64,000 nt of DNA from Fimenecus sp045595185. Lineage in GTDB: Bacteria > Bacillota > Clostridia > Oscillospirales > Acutalibacteraceae. Location: contig JAZNZX010000031.1 in assembly GCA_045595185.1 (NCBI GenBank), positions 1 through 64,000 of the forward strand, read 5' to 3'. Of this stretch, positions 56,000 through 63,416 are shown in pieces (the first letter of the stretch is position 1; every line of letters begins with the position of its first letter). Under the pieces are notes generated by a model, which had not been told where the DNA came from, did not search any database, and saw only the letters and a program-made list of their open reading frames with translations. The translations under genes were made by a program, and so were the position numbers.

Positions 56000-56899
56000 A
56001 TGAAAAAAGTAATTGCAATCGCATTATCATTATTATTCATATTGTCAGCAGTTCTGCTTTCAGGTTGTGCTGATAACAAGGAACCCCAAGTCAATAATCA
56101 GGAAATAAATCAGGCTGACGCTTCATCAGGAGTAAAGGTTAACGAGGCTGTTAATATCTCTCTTGATTCAGCAATTGACATTGCATTGAAGGATGCAGGT
56201 GTACAGAGAGAAGATGCTCTGTTCCAGGGTTCACCGTCACTCGACAGAGATGACAAAAATCCACATTACGACATTGAATTTCAGTTTGATGGTGTGGAAT
56301 ATGACTATGAAATTGCTGTGGACAATGGTTCAGTTATAAAGGCTGAAAAAGAAAAAGATAAAGTTCAGAGTAGTGAAAAGGTATCCGAGCCTGTTAAAGT
56401 TAAAGAAGAATTAAAGCCTTCTGTTCCTGCAAAACAGGAAAACAGCTATATAAGCATTGAAAAGGCAAAAGAAATTGCTTTAGAAAATGCAGGTGTAAAA
56501 AATGCTGATGTTGTCTTCAAAAAAGCATATTACGATTTCGATGACCTTGTTGCACATTTCGATATTAAATTTGTTGCAAACGGATATGAATATGAATACG
56601 AGATAAAATCAGCAGACGGTGCAATTCTTGAAAAGGATATTGAAAAAGAGCCTGTGCGTGAACAGGTGTCACAGGAGCCTGAGAAAGAATTTATTTCACA
56701 GGAAAAAGCAAAAGAAATCGCACTTAATCACGCAAAGGTTGATTCTGCAAAGGTAAAGCAGTTAAAAGCAGAGCTTGACAGTGATGACCTGATTGCTCAT
56801 TATGAGGTTGAATTCGTTGAAGGAAGATACGAATATGAATACGAAATCAATGCCGAGTCAGGAAAAATTATTGCATATGACAAGGATTTCAATGATTGA
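56000..56899 (+). CDS. Lipoprotein with three tandem PepSY domains
   Basis: A 299-residue lipoprotein. Lipobox LSGC with Cys at 23. PepSY repeats lie at about 53-115 (SLDSAIDIALKDAG), 148-212 (SIEKAKEIALENAGV) and 226-297 (SQEKAKEIALNHAKV), each ending in YEYEI.....G.I-type strands, joined by charged linkers. Repeats two and three are closest to the single-domain protein upstream. It starts 37 bp after that gene behind AGAGGAG; the two form an operon probably controlled by the adjacent two-component system. Confidence 0.9.
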   Translation: MKKVIAIALSLLFILSAVLLSGCADNKEPQVNNQEINQADASSGVKVNEAVNISLDSAIDIALKDAGVQREDALFQGSPSLDRDDKNPHYDIEFQFDGVEYDYEIAVDNGSVIKAEKEKDKVQSSEKVSEPVKVKEELKPSVPAKQENSYISIEKAKEIALENAGVKNADVVFKKAYYDFDDLVAHFDIKFVANGYEYEYEIKSADGAILEKDIEKEPVREQVSQEPEKEFISQEKAKEIALNHAKVDSAKVKQLKAELDSDDLIAHYEVEFVEGRYEYEYEINAESGKIIAYDKDFND

Positions 56900-56914
56900 C
56901 ATGAAAAGCTGAAA

Positions 56915-56941
56915 AACCCGCGAAGAAAAACTTCGTGGGTT
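56915..56941 (+). terminator. Terminator after the PepSY operon
   Basis: AACCCGCGAAG and CTTCGTGGGTT form an 11-bp stem with one G-U pair, followed by ATTTTTTTG. Confidence 0.88.
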
Positions 56942-57040
56942 ATTTTTTTGCAAAGCTTTATAAAATTTATTTACCGTAAAAATATTTACTTTACTTGTTA
57001 TTTTTGGTATTATAAATACAACTTAATTAAGGAGATAATT

Positions 57041-58549
57041 ATGGCTTCAAAAAATATTGATAAAATCATTTATGAACAACCCTTTGCCAATAAGGAATTT
57101 GGTTCGGAACGTAACAGAATCCCTGCACTTTACACACTCAATGACGGTAGCGTTATGGCTGGTGCTGATATCCGTTACGGTCACGGTGCCGATTCACCGA
57201 ACAACATTGATATTGCTGTTGCAATTTCAAAGGATGGTTATACAGATTGGGAATACATAATGGTCAATCATTTTGACGATTATGCCGACACGGTTACATC
57301 AAAGGACAGTGCATCATTTATCGACTCTGCAATTGTTCAGTCGGAAACAGGCAGAATTTTTATGCTTGTTGATGCTCAACCGTCAGAATGTGGTTATCTT
57401 CAATGCAAAACAGGTACAGGATATACTGAAATCAACGGTAAAAAGCACCTTCTTCTCACAAAAGGCAAGAATGGTGACAGATTAAGCACATTCGGTTTTT
57501 ATATTGGTGACTATAACGGCAATTTTGCACCTGTTTATTCACGAAAGGACTCAAAGATTACCGAATACTCTGTTGATAAGGAATTTTGTCTTTACAAAAA
57601 CGGTGAACCGATTTACGCTGACCAGAAGGGCACAGACGGTGTCAGGATTCATCAGAATATTTTCTTCAGTTCAGCAGAGCTTAAATGCTATAAAACAACA
57701 TATCTCTGGTTGAAATATAGTGACGATAACGGAAAAACCTGGAGTCATCCTATGATTATTTCTGAGCAGGTCAAAAATGAAAAAGAGTCATTTTTAGGTG
57801 TTGGCCCGGGTCGTGGAATTGCTATAAAACACAACGGCAAGGAACGAATCCTTTTCTGTGTTTATGATAACAACGGTCTTTTTAAGGACCCGATTTTTGA
57901 AAATGCAAGTGCTGTTTATTCTGACGATAACGGCGAAACATGGCACAGAGGCAATAAAATCAAAATTAAATCAGGTATCCGCAAAACAAGTGAAGCACAG
58001 CTTGTGAGCATTAAAGGTAAAAACTATCAGGCTTTGCGTATGTATGCAAGAAATTTAAGCAATTATATAGCATATGCCGACAGTACTGACGGTGGCGTAA
58101 CCTGGACACAATTCCGTGCTGACAAAAATCTTGAGGGAACAAGAAACTGTATGGTTTCTCTTATGGATACCACAAGAAAAATTGACGGAAAACAGATGCT
58201 TCTTTGTTCATCAGGCGGTAACCTTAACGCAAGAGCCGACGGTATTCTTCGCGTTGGTGTAACTGAGGATACCGGTGATGTTAATTGGATTACAACATAT
58301 CACCTTGCACAAGGCTTTTATGGTTATTCCTGCCTTACCGAGCTTTCTGACGGAAACTTTGCTGTTTTTTATGAGGATGAACCGTCACATCTTAAATACA
58401 CCGTTTTCAGCGTGTCCGAAAAAGGTGAAATCAGCGAAATCAACGGTGATAATATTGATTTCAAGCCTGATTTGTCACCGAAAACACAAAAGTCAATTAA
58501 AATTAAACGAATGAAAGCTAACATCAAATTCAAGCTTAATATGATGTAA
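57041..58549 (+). CDS. GH33-type sialidase without signal peptide
   Basis: A 502-residue sialidase. RIP motif NRIPALYTL with the catalytic Arg at 26, then GSVMAGADIRYGHGADSPNNIDIAVAISKDG with the Asp acid/base region, and Asp boxes YSDDNGKTWSH, YSDDNGETWHR and STDGGVTWTQ. A later R in GGNLNARADG and ISNYIAY-like strands complete the active site region. No signal peptide or membrane segment is visible from the chosen ATG (AAGGAG upstream), so it appears to be cytosolic or exported by an unknown route. A longer frame upstream is only a read-through of the preceding terminator region. Confidence 0.85.
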   Translation: MASKNIDKIIYEQPFANKEFGSERNRIPALYTLNDGSVMAGADIRYGHGADSPNNIDIAVAISKDGYTDWEYIMVNHFDDYADTVTSKDSASFIDSAIVQSETGRIFMLVDAQPSECGYLQCKTGTGYTEINGKKHLLLTKGKNGDRLSTFGFYIGDYNGNFAPVYSRKDSKITEYSVDKEFCLYKNGEPIYADQKGTDGVRIHQNIFFSSAELKCYKTTYLWLKYSDDNGKTWSHPMIISEQVKNEKESFLGVGPGRGIAIKHNGKERILFCVYDNNGLFKDPIFENASAVYSDDNGETWHRGNKIKIKSGIRKTSEAQLVSIKGKNYQALRMYARNLSNYIAYADSTDGGVTWTQFRADKNLEGTRNCMVSLMDTTRKIDGKQMLLCSSGGNLNARADGILRVGVTEDTGDVNWITTYHLAQGFYGYSCLTELSDGNFAVFYEDEPSHLKYTVFSVSEKGEISEINGDNIDFKPDLSPKTQKSIKIKRMKANIKFKLNMM

Positions 58550-58556
58550 AATAACA

Positions 58557-58592
58557 AAACCTGCAAAAAAGATTTAATCTTCTTGCAGGTTT
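58557..58592. terminator. Bidirectional terminator
   Basis: AAACCTGCAA and TTGCAGGTTT with further AAGAT/ATCTT pairing, T-rich on both strands, between the convergent sialidase and tlpA genes. Confidence 0.85.
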
Positions 58593-58597
58593 AATTT

Positions 58598-59182
58598 TTA
58601 TTTTATCTTTGCAATTTCCTGTTCAAGTATATCCTTTGTAAGCATTCCGATTTTATGGGACACAATATTTCCGTCTTTATCTATAAATATAGTCTGCGGA
58701 TAACTTGAAATACCGTAGTTTTTCAACGCTTCGTGCTGTGTGTCGAAGAAAACAGGAAATTCATATTTTTCTTGTTCTATAAATGCCTTTGCTGAGTCAA
58801 CTGTTTCTCCGTTTGTGCCTGTTGCATTTACCATAACAAACTGCACATCAGGATTTTCTTTACAGACCTCATTGAAATCAGGCATTTCAACCTTGCAATA
58901 ATAACACCATGTTGCCCAGAAATTAAGCACAACAGGTTTACCCTTAAAGTCGGACAATCTGACTGTATTTCCGTCATAATCGGTAACCGTAAAATCAGGT
59001 GCCGCATTTTCATTGTTTTCTGTTGTGTTGTCTTCTGATGTATTTTCTGTTGTGGAAATTGTCTGTTGGTCTTCCCCTTGATTAAGATATTCGTCACCGT
59101 ATTTATCATATAAAAACATTGAAATAGCTAAAATCCCCACAAGCAAAACTGCAATTATAATCCATTTAACTGTATTTTTCAT
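58598..59182 (-). CDS. Membrane-anchored TlpA/ResA-like thiol-disulfide oxidoreductase
   Basis: A 194-residue protein with one N-terminal helix (about 7-25), an Asn/Thr/Glu-rich linker (about 35-60), and a thioredoxin-fold domain with FWATWCYYCKVEMPDF and cis-Pro segment GISSYPQTIFIDKDGN. It reduces disulfides outside the membrane. The start is the ATG at 59182 behind AGGTGA; a GTG nine bases upstream overlaps that site. It follows ccdA by a few bases, and CcdA would feed it electrons. Confidence 0.9.
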   Translation of the reverse strand: MKNTVKWIIIAVLLVGILAISMFLYDKYGDEYLNQGEDQQTISTTENTSEDNTTENNENAAPDFTVTDYDGNTVRLSDFKGKPVVLNFWATWCYYCKVEMPDFNEVCKENPDVQFVMVNATGTNGETVDSAKAFIEQEKYEFPVFFDTQHEALKNYGISSYPQTIFIDKDGNIVSHKIGMLTKDILEQEIAKIK

Positions 59183-59191
59183 TTTTATCAC

Positions 59192-59851
59192 CTACGAAAG
59201 AAGATTTATAAATTTGCCGAAAAGTCCTGTTGCCATAAGTACGCCTACAACAACCAAAAGACATCCGCAAGCTGTATTTATGACCTTGTAATGCTTTTTG
59301 ATAAATGTAAAGGCACCTCTTAACTTATCAATGAGAATCGCACTTATGAAAAACGGTATTCCAAGTCCAAGAGAATACAGCAAAAGCATTATGATACCTT
59401 CTGTTGCCTGTCCCTGACTTGCAGCCATCATCAATGCAGAGCCTAAAAACGCACCTACACAAGGCGTCCAGCCGATTGAAAATACAATACCAAAGACCAT
59501 TGACGAGAAAAAGCCTAAATTTTCGGTTTTTGCCTTTTTTGAGCCTTTGAAAAGATTAAATTTGAATACACCAAGAAAATTAAGACCGAAAAATATAACA
59601 ACAAGTCCTGTTACAAGGTCAACGATTTTTTTATACTCGTTGAGCAACTGACCAAATGTGCCTGCCAAAGCACCCATCAGGACAAAAACGATTGTGAAAC
59701 CAAGTATAAATCCCAATGCATTTTTAACTGTCTTTTTTGTGTTTCTCTCTTTACCACCTGCGAAATATGAAACATAAAGCGGTATCATAGGTAAAAGACA
59801 AGGCGAAATAAATGTAATAATACCTTCAAGAAATGCTATAAAATACTGCAC
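59192..59851 (-). CDS. ccdA: CcdA-type membrane electron carrier
   Basis: A 219-residue six-helix protein. ISPCLLPMIPLYVSYFAG and SIGWTPCVGAFLGSALMMA each hold one of the redox Cys residues of the CcdA/DsbD-beta family. It moves reducing power from cytosolic thioredoxin to TlpA on the outside. GTG start at 59851 with GGAG nine bases upstream. Its stop lies directly before the tlpA ribosome binding site. Confidence 0.9.
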   Translation of the reverse strand: MQYFIAFLEGIITFISPCLLPMIPLYVSYFAGGKERNTKKTVKNALGFILGFTIVFVLMGALAGTFGQLLNEYKKIVDLVTGLVVIFFGLNFLGVFKFNLFKGSKKAKTENLGFFSSMVFGIVFSIGWTPCVGAFLGSALMMAASQGQATEGIIMLLLYSLGLGIPFFISAILIDKLRGAFTFIKKHYKVINTACGCLLVVVGVLMATGLFGKFINLLS

Positions 59852-59933
59852 AACATCTACTCCTTTGTAAACACTATTATATATTATTTATAAAATTCTG
59901 CAAGATATTTTTACATATACTTGTCTTGAAACC

Positions 59934-59962
59934 TTGATTTTAATAAACCGTTGTAGTACAAT
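59934..59962 (+). promoter_or_regulatory. Promoter of the YdjC-like gene
   Basis: -35 TTGATT (59934-59939), 17-bp spacer, -10 TACAAT (59957-59962). Confidence 0.7.
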
Positions 59963-60001
59963 AATTAAGTTAAATAAATTCTTTTGGGAGGTATTTGTGT
60001 T

Positions 60002-60874
60002 ATGGGAAAATATCTTTTGGTAAATGCTGATGACTTTGGTATGTGCCATAGTGCTAACGAGGCAATTTTTGATTTGTTTAAATCAGGAAGACTTAAGTCT
60101 TCAACTATTATGATGCCTTGTCCTGCCGCAAAGGAAGCTGTTGATTTTTCAATCGCTAACCCTGAGTATGCAATCGGTGTTCACCTTACTACAACTGCTG
60201 AATGGGAAACATATCGTTGGAAGGCTCTTACAAACGGTCCGAGTCTTCACGACGAAGAAGGCTATATGTGGCATACAGGTGAAGATGCTGACAAATACGG
60301 TAAAATGGATGAGATTGAAAAGGAAATCAGAGCACAGATTGATTTAGCTCATGCATGGGGTATGAAGCCTTCTCATGTTGACAATCATATGGGTTCATTG
60401 TACGGACACCTTACAGGAAGATTTTCACTTCTTAAAATGACACTTCGTGTTTGTGGTGATTATGGTTATGCTTTCCGTATGTTCACATCTGCTGACAAGC
60501 GTGTTGCTCCAAGAGGTACTCCATATTTCCTTTGGAATGCTTGTACTCTCCTTTCAAGAAGCTGGGGTAAAAAGTATAATGTAATTATGCCTGATTATCT
60601 TCTTTTCCCTGATTGGGATGTAATGCCGACTGATTCATATGAAAGCTACAGAAAAAAGATTCTTGATATCTGGTGTAATATTCCTGAAGGAATTACTGAA
60701 ACTTATGTTCATCCTGCACTTGAAACAGATGAACTCAAATCAATTGTTCCACTCTGGGAACAGAGAGTTTGGGAATATCAGGTTATGAAAGACCCTGAAA
60801 CTGAAAAATATCTCAATGCTCACGGTGTTGAACTTGTAAGCTACCGCGATATTATCAGAATGAAAAGCAAATAA
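60002..60874 (+). CDS. YdjC/ChbG-like carbohydrate deacetylase
   Basis: A 290-residue protein. It begins GKYLLVNADDFGMCHSANEAI, the metal-binding NADDFG signature of the YdjC family, followed by IGVHLTTTAEW and the second metal motif KPSHVDNHMGSLYGH. ChbG removes one acetyl group from chitobiose-type sugars. No signal peptide is present. Start ATG at 60002 with GGGAGG upstream; an earlier in-frame start lacks a ribosome binding site. Single gene with terminator. Confidence 0.85.
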   Translation: MGKYLLVNADDFGMCHSANEAIFDLFKSGRLKSSTIMMPCPAAKEAVDFSIANPEYAIGVHLTTTAEWETYRWKALTNGPSLHDEEGYMWHTGEDADKYGKMDEIEKEIRAQIDLAHAWGMKPSHVDNHMGSLYGHLTGRFSLLKMTLRVCGDYGYAFRMFTSADKRVAPRGTPYFLWNACTLLSRSWGKKYNVIMPDYLLFPDWDVMPTDSYESYRKKILDIWCNIPEGITETYVHPALETDELKSIVPLWEQRVWEYQVMKDPETEKYLNAHGVELVSYRDIIRMKSK

Positions 60875-60890
60875 TACATAAAAAACAGTT

Positions 60891-60920
60891 ATGGCGTTGT
60901 GGAACAAATCACAACGCCAT
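60891..60920 (+). terminator. Terminator after the YdjC-like gene
   Basis: ATGGCGTTGTG and CACAACGCCAT form an 11-bp perfect stem followed by TTTTTTTC. Confidence 0.9.
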
Positions 60921-60934
60921 TTTTTTCAAAACCT

Positions 60935-60993
60935 TTTGGGAAGGGTTGTTATTCCGAAAGAGATTCGTCGCACTATGCGAATCCGTGAAGGAG
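60935..60993 (+). pseudogene. Broken AbrB/SpoVT N-terminal fragment
   Basis: This stretch encodes LGRVVIPKEIRRTMRIREG, identical in protein to residues 13-31 of SpoVT at 62776-63315, and 54 of 59 bases match. All five base differences are synonymous (two Arg codons CGC and CGA versus AGG, and ATC versus ATA). There is no start codon or SpoVT-like upstream part, and the frame runs into the GC-rich repeat at 61012-61067. It is a remnant of an AbrB-type paralogue. Confidence 0.75.
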
Positions 60994-61011
60994 GTCTCGG
61001 CTGCCGCCTCA

Positions 61012-61067
61012 GTCAGTGCTTCTGCTTCGCAGAGGTGTCCACCGGACACCCGCACCCCGTCACTGAC
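61012..61067. repeat. GC-rich branched palindrome
   Basis: GTCAGTG (61012-61018) pairs with CACTGAC (61061-61067) and encloses two hairpins, TCTGC-TTC-GCAGA (61021-61033) and GGTGTCC-ACC-GGACACC (61034-61050). GC content is far above its surroundings. It interrupts the AbrB fragment's reading frame. Possibly a small mobile palindrome related to the GGCTCCC family. Confidence 0.55.
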
Positions 61068-61152
61068 AACATTGACACTTTTCGGCAAATTTTGTGAAGC
61101 GATAACAAGTATTTACATACGGATACAAGATACATAATCCAATAAAAGTATG

Positions 61153-61175
61153 AGGAGCAGAAAAAATCTGCTCCT
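61153..61175 (+). terminator. Orphan terminator in the 60.9-61.5 kb gap
   Basis: AGGAGCAGA and TCTGCTCCT form a 9-bp stem followed by TTTATTTTTT. No intact gene precedes it, so it may be what remains downstream of the broken AbrB-type gene. Confidence 0.75.
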
Positions 61176-61228
61176 TTTATTTTTTAGAATTGTTGACTAT
61201 ATTGAATTTAATGTGGTAAAATATATTT

Positions 61229-61401
61229 GCCAAACAAATCTTAATATTATTCTACCAATAAGTATATGTATTTTTATTTTTAATTCGGTAAAAATACAGA
61301 TGCTCTATTTGCATATACTTTTTGGTGGTATTGTAGATTTGTTTGGCGACAGTTGGAGCTATGTGTTTTTCGTGCGTTGGCTTCGGCTGGCGCACTTTTT
61401 T
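61229..61401 (+). ncRNA. Candidate structured RNA with terminator upstream of the LRR gene
   Basis: GCCAAACAAATCT (61229-61241) is the exact inverted complement of AGATTTGTTTGGC (61335-61347), and ACCAA (61254-61258) can pair with TTGGT (61322-61326) inside it. A UUCG-capped 10-bp stem GTGCGTTGGC/GCTGGCGCAC (61372-61395) then ends in TTTTTTGATTT. This is the form of a leader RNA or small RNA with a terminator. I recognise no known class. Confidence 0.45.
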
Positions 61402-61422
61402 GATTTACGGAGGAGATTTTTT

Positions 61423-61431
61423 ATGAAATAA
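61423..61431 (+). other. Two-codon ORF (ATG AAA TAA) behind a strong ribosome binding site
   Basis: GGAGGAG lies eight bases before ATGAAATAA. It directly follows the structured element and terminator and precedes the LRR gene by about 100 bp. It may be a relic of a truncated gene or a minimal leader ORF. Confidence 0.25.
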
Positions 61432-61528
61432 GGTAAACAATTTGCAATTCCTATTGTAATTATTTTAAATTTGAAATATACTTTAATTAAGAGAATCCTT
61501 GATGTTTTATATAAAGGAGGAAAAAATT

Positions 61529-62674
61529 ATGAAAATAACAAACAAAATCTTATCAATTATCCTCGCAATTCTAATGGTATTATCCATCATCCCAATTACA
61601 GTAAATGCAGCTGACCCAACATCAGGCACTTGTGGTGAAAATCTCACATGGACTTTTGATTCATTAACATATACTTTAACTCTTTCTGGCACGGGTGCCA
61701 TGTATGATTATAAATCTAACAATCGCCCATGGGAAAGTTATATAGAAGACATTCAAACAGTTATTATAAATGATGGTGCAATAACAATTGGTGATTTTGC
61801 TTTTTATTATTGTAAAAATCTTAAAAGTGTAACAATTCCTAATGGAGTGTCAATCATTAATGATAGCGCTTTTTATGCTTGCGAGAGCCTTACAAGTGTA
61901 AAAATTCCTGATAGTGTAACAACAGTTTGTGATTATGCTTTTAGATATTGCGGTCTGCTGAGTGTAACAATCCCTGATAGTGTAACAACAATTGGTTGGG
62001 CTACCTTTGCTAATTGCTATAACCTTACAAGTATAATAGCCGATAGTAATAATCAATATTATTCAAGCGATGAATGTGGTGTGTTATTCAATAAAGATAA
62101 GACAACACTTATTCAATATCCTATAGGTAATGAAAGAAAAAGTTATACACTTCCTGATGGTGTAACAACAATTGGTGATTGGGCATTTGGTGAATGCCAA
62201 AGCCTCACAAATGTAATAATTTCTGACAATGTAACCACAATTGGGTTGAGTGCGTTTTATTGGTGTGATAATCTGGCAGATGTTTTTTATTCAGGTACAG
62301 AAGAACAATGGAAAGCTGTCTCCATTGGTGGAGAAAACTATGCACTCCTTAGGGCAACAATCCATTATAATTATCATATGCATAAGTACAATGAGGTTAT
62401 AACGGGGCCAACTTGCACAGAACAAGGCTACACAACATATACTTGCGAATGTGGTGATACTTATATTGATAATTATGTTGACGCAACAGGTCATGCAGAT
62501 AACGATGGTGATGGATATTGCGATGCAGACAACGAACTCCTTGACCCATCAGTAGAATGTGAATGTAATTGTCATAAAGACGGCATCACAAACTTTTTCT
62601 TCAAATTAATTCTTTTCTTCCAAAGAATCTTTGGTGCAAATAAAGAATGTGCTTGTGGTGTAATTCACTATTAA
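61529..62674 (+). CDS. Secreted BspA-like leucine-rich-repeat protein with C-terminal CHxxGI...CxCGVxH module
   Basis: A 381-residue protein: signal peptide to about residue 27 (ITVNAAD), an N-terminal LTWTFDSLTYTLTLSGTGAMYDY domain typical of these proteins, then about six LRR_5 repeats (e.g. VTIPNGVSIINDSAFYACESL). A TCTEQGYTTYTCECGDTY Cys-rich segment comes next, then GHADNDGDGYCDADN, and the tail CECNCHKDGI, hydrophobic FFQRIFG, CACGVIHY. The tail matches that of the 21577-22935 protein. Such LRR proteins act on the cell surface in adhesion. Start behind AAAGGAGG. Confidence 0.85.
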   Translation: MKITNKILSIILAILMVLSIIPITVNAADPTSGTCGENLTWTFDSLTYTLTLSGTGAMYDYKSNNRPWESYIEDIQTVIINDGAITIGDFAFYYCKNLKSVTIPNGVSIINDSAFYACESLTSVKIPDSVTTVCDYAFRYCGLLSVTIPDSVTTIGWATFANCYNLTSIIADSNNQYYSSDECGVLFNKDKTTLIQYPIGNERKSYTLPDGVTTIGDWAFGECQSLTNVIISDNVTTIGLSAFYWCDNLADVFYSGTEEQWKAVSIGGENYALLRATIHYNYHMHKYNEVITGPTCTEQGYTTYTCECGDTYIDNYVDATGHADNDGDGYCDADNELLDPSVECECNCHKDGITNFFFKLILFFQRIFGANKECACGVIHY

Positions 62675-62713
62675 TAAACATTAAAAAAACTGAATAATTA
62701 TTAATCAAGTATA

Positions 62714-62767
62714 AAACTCCTTTGTTTACAGATACTAGAAATGTTATCAAAATAAACAAAGGAGTTT
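62714..62767 (+). terminator. Perfect hairpin containing the spoVT ribosome binding site
   Basis: AAACTCCTTTGTTTA (62714-62728) and TAAACAAAGGAGTTT (62753-62767) are exact inverted copies, 15 bp with a 24-nt loop, followed by TT and then the spoVT ATG at 62776. The 3' arm contains AAAGGAG, the ribosome binding site. It can end transcription of the LRR gene and/or sequester spoVT translation. Confidence 0.75.
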
Positions 62768-62775
62768 TTGCATAT

Positions 62776-63315
62776 ATGAAAGCAACTGGGATTGTGAGAA
62801 GAATTGACGATTTGGGAAGGGTTGTTATTCCGAAAGAGATTCGTAGGACTATGAGGATACGTGAAGGAGACCCGTTGGAGATTTATACAGCATCTGACGG
62901 TGAGGTTATCTTCAAAAAATATTCGCCTATCGGTGAGTTGTCGGAGTTTGCGAGTCAATACACCGATGTTTTGCACAGGGCGACAAATCTTCCTGTCATA
63001 ATTACTGACCGTGACCATGTTATTGCTGTGGCAGGTATGCCTAAACGAGAGGTTATGGACAGAAGAATTTCCTCTCAGCTTGAGGAATTGATGGAAAATC
63101 GTGAAAATTATATTGCATCACCTGAAACGAAGGCACTTTATCCATTATCCGACAAGGACAAGGAGGCAGGTCTTGCATTCACCATCATCGGTGGTGGTGA
63201 TGTTACAGGTTCAGTCGTTCTTATGATGAATACTGACGGTAGTATGCCCACACAGACGGAAATTAAGCTTGTTTCTGTTGCAGCATCATTTTTAGGTAAA
63301 CAGACAGAAGAATAA
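62776..63315 (+). CDS. spoVT: Stage V sporulation protein T (AbrB-family regulator with GAF domain)
   Basis: A 179-residue protein of SpoVT length. Residues 1-50 are the swapped-hairpin AbrB DNA-binding domain (MKATGIVRRIDDLGRVVIPKEIRR, DPLEIYTASDGEVIFKKY). Residues 55-178 form the GAF-like domain (ELMENRENYIASPE, GGDVTGSVVLMMN). SpoVT controls late forespore genes, which places the organism among spore formers. Start ATG at 62776; the longer frame upstream crosses the hairpin. Its ribosome binding site is in that hairpin. Confidence 0.93.
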   Translation: MKATGIVRRIDDLGRVVIPKEIRRTMRIREGDPLEIYTASDGEVIFKKYSPIGELSEFASQYTDVLHRATNLPVIITDRDHVIAVAGMPKREVMDRRISSQLEELMENRENYIASPETKALYPLSDKDKEAGLAFTIIGGGDVTGSVVLMMNTDGSMPTQTEIKLVSVAASFLGKQTEE

Positions 63316-63365
63316 TTCATAATTCGTAATGCTTAATTCGTAATTAGTTCTATCGGAACATTAAA

Positions 63366-63394
63366 AAGGACCTGACTCAATGAGTCAAGTCCTT
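63366..63394. terminator. Bidirectional terminator after spoVT
   Basis: AGGAC-c-TGACTC and GAGTCA-a-GTCCT pair around an AAT loop, with A-run to the left and TTTGTTTTTG to the right; serves spoVT and the convergent edge gene. Confidence 0.8.
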
Positions 63395-63416
63395 TGTTTT
63401 TGTTATGTAGTTTTAA

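Noticed and set aside
60891..61097. 68-codon open frame containing LGRVVIPKEIRRTMRIREG as a possible gene
   Set aside because: Its start lies inside the terminator hairpin of the previous gene and its end in a GC-rich palindrome. It is better read as a broken AbrB remnant.
63316..63350. Short direct repeat AATTCGTAAT (two copies) after spoVT
   Set aside because: AT-rich, only two imperfect units; too little to call a functional element.
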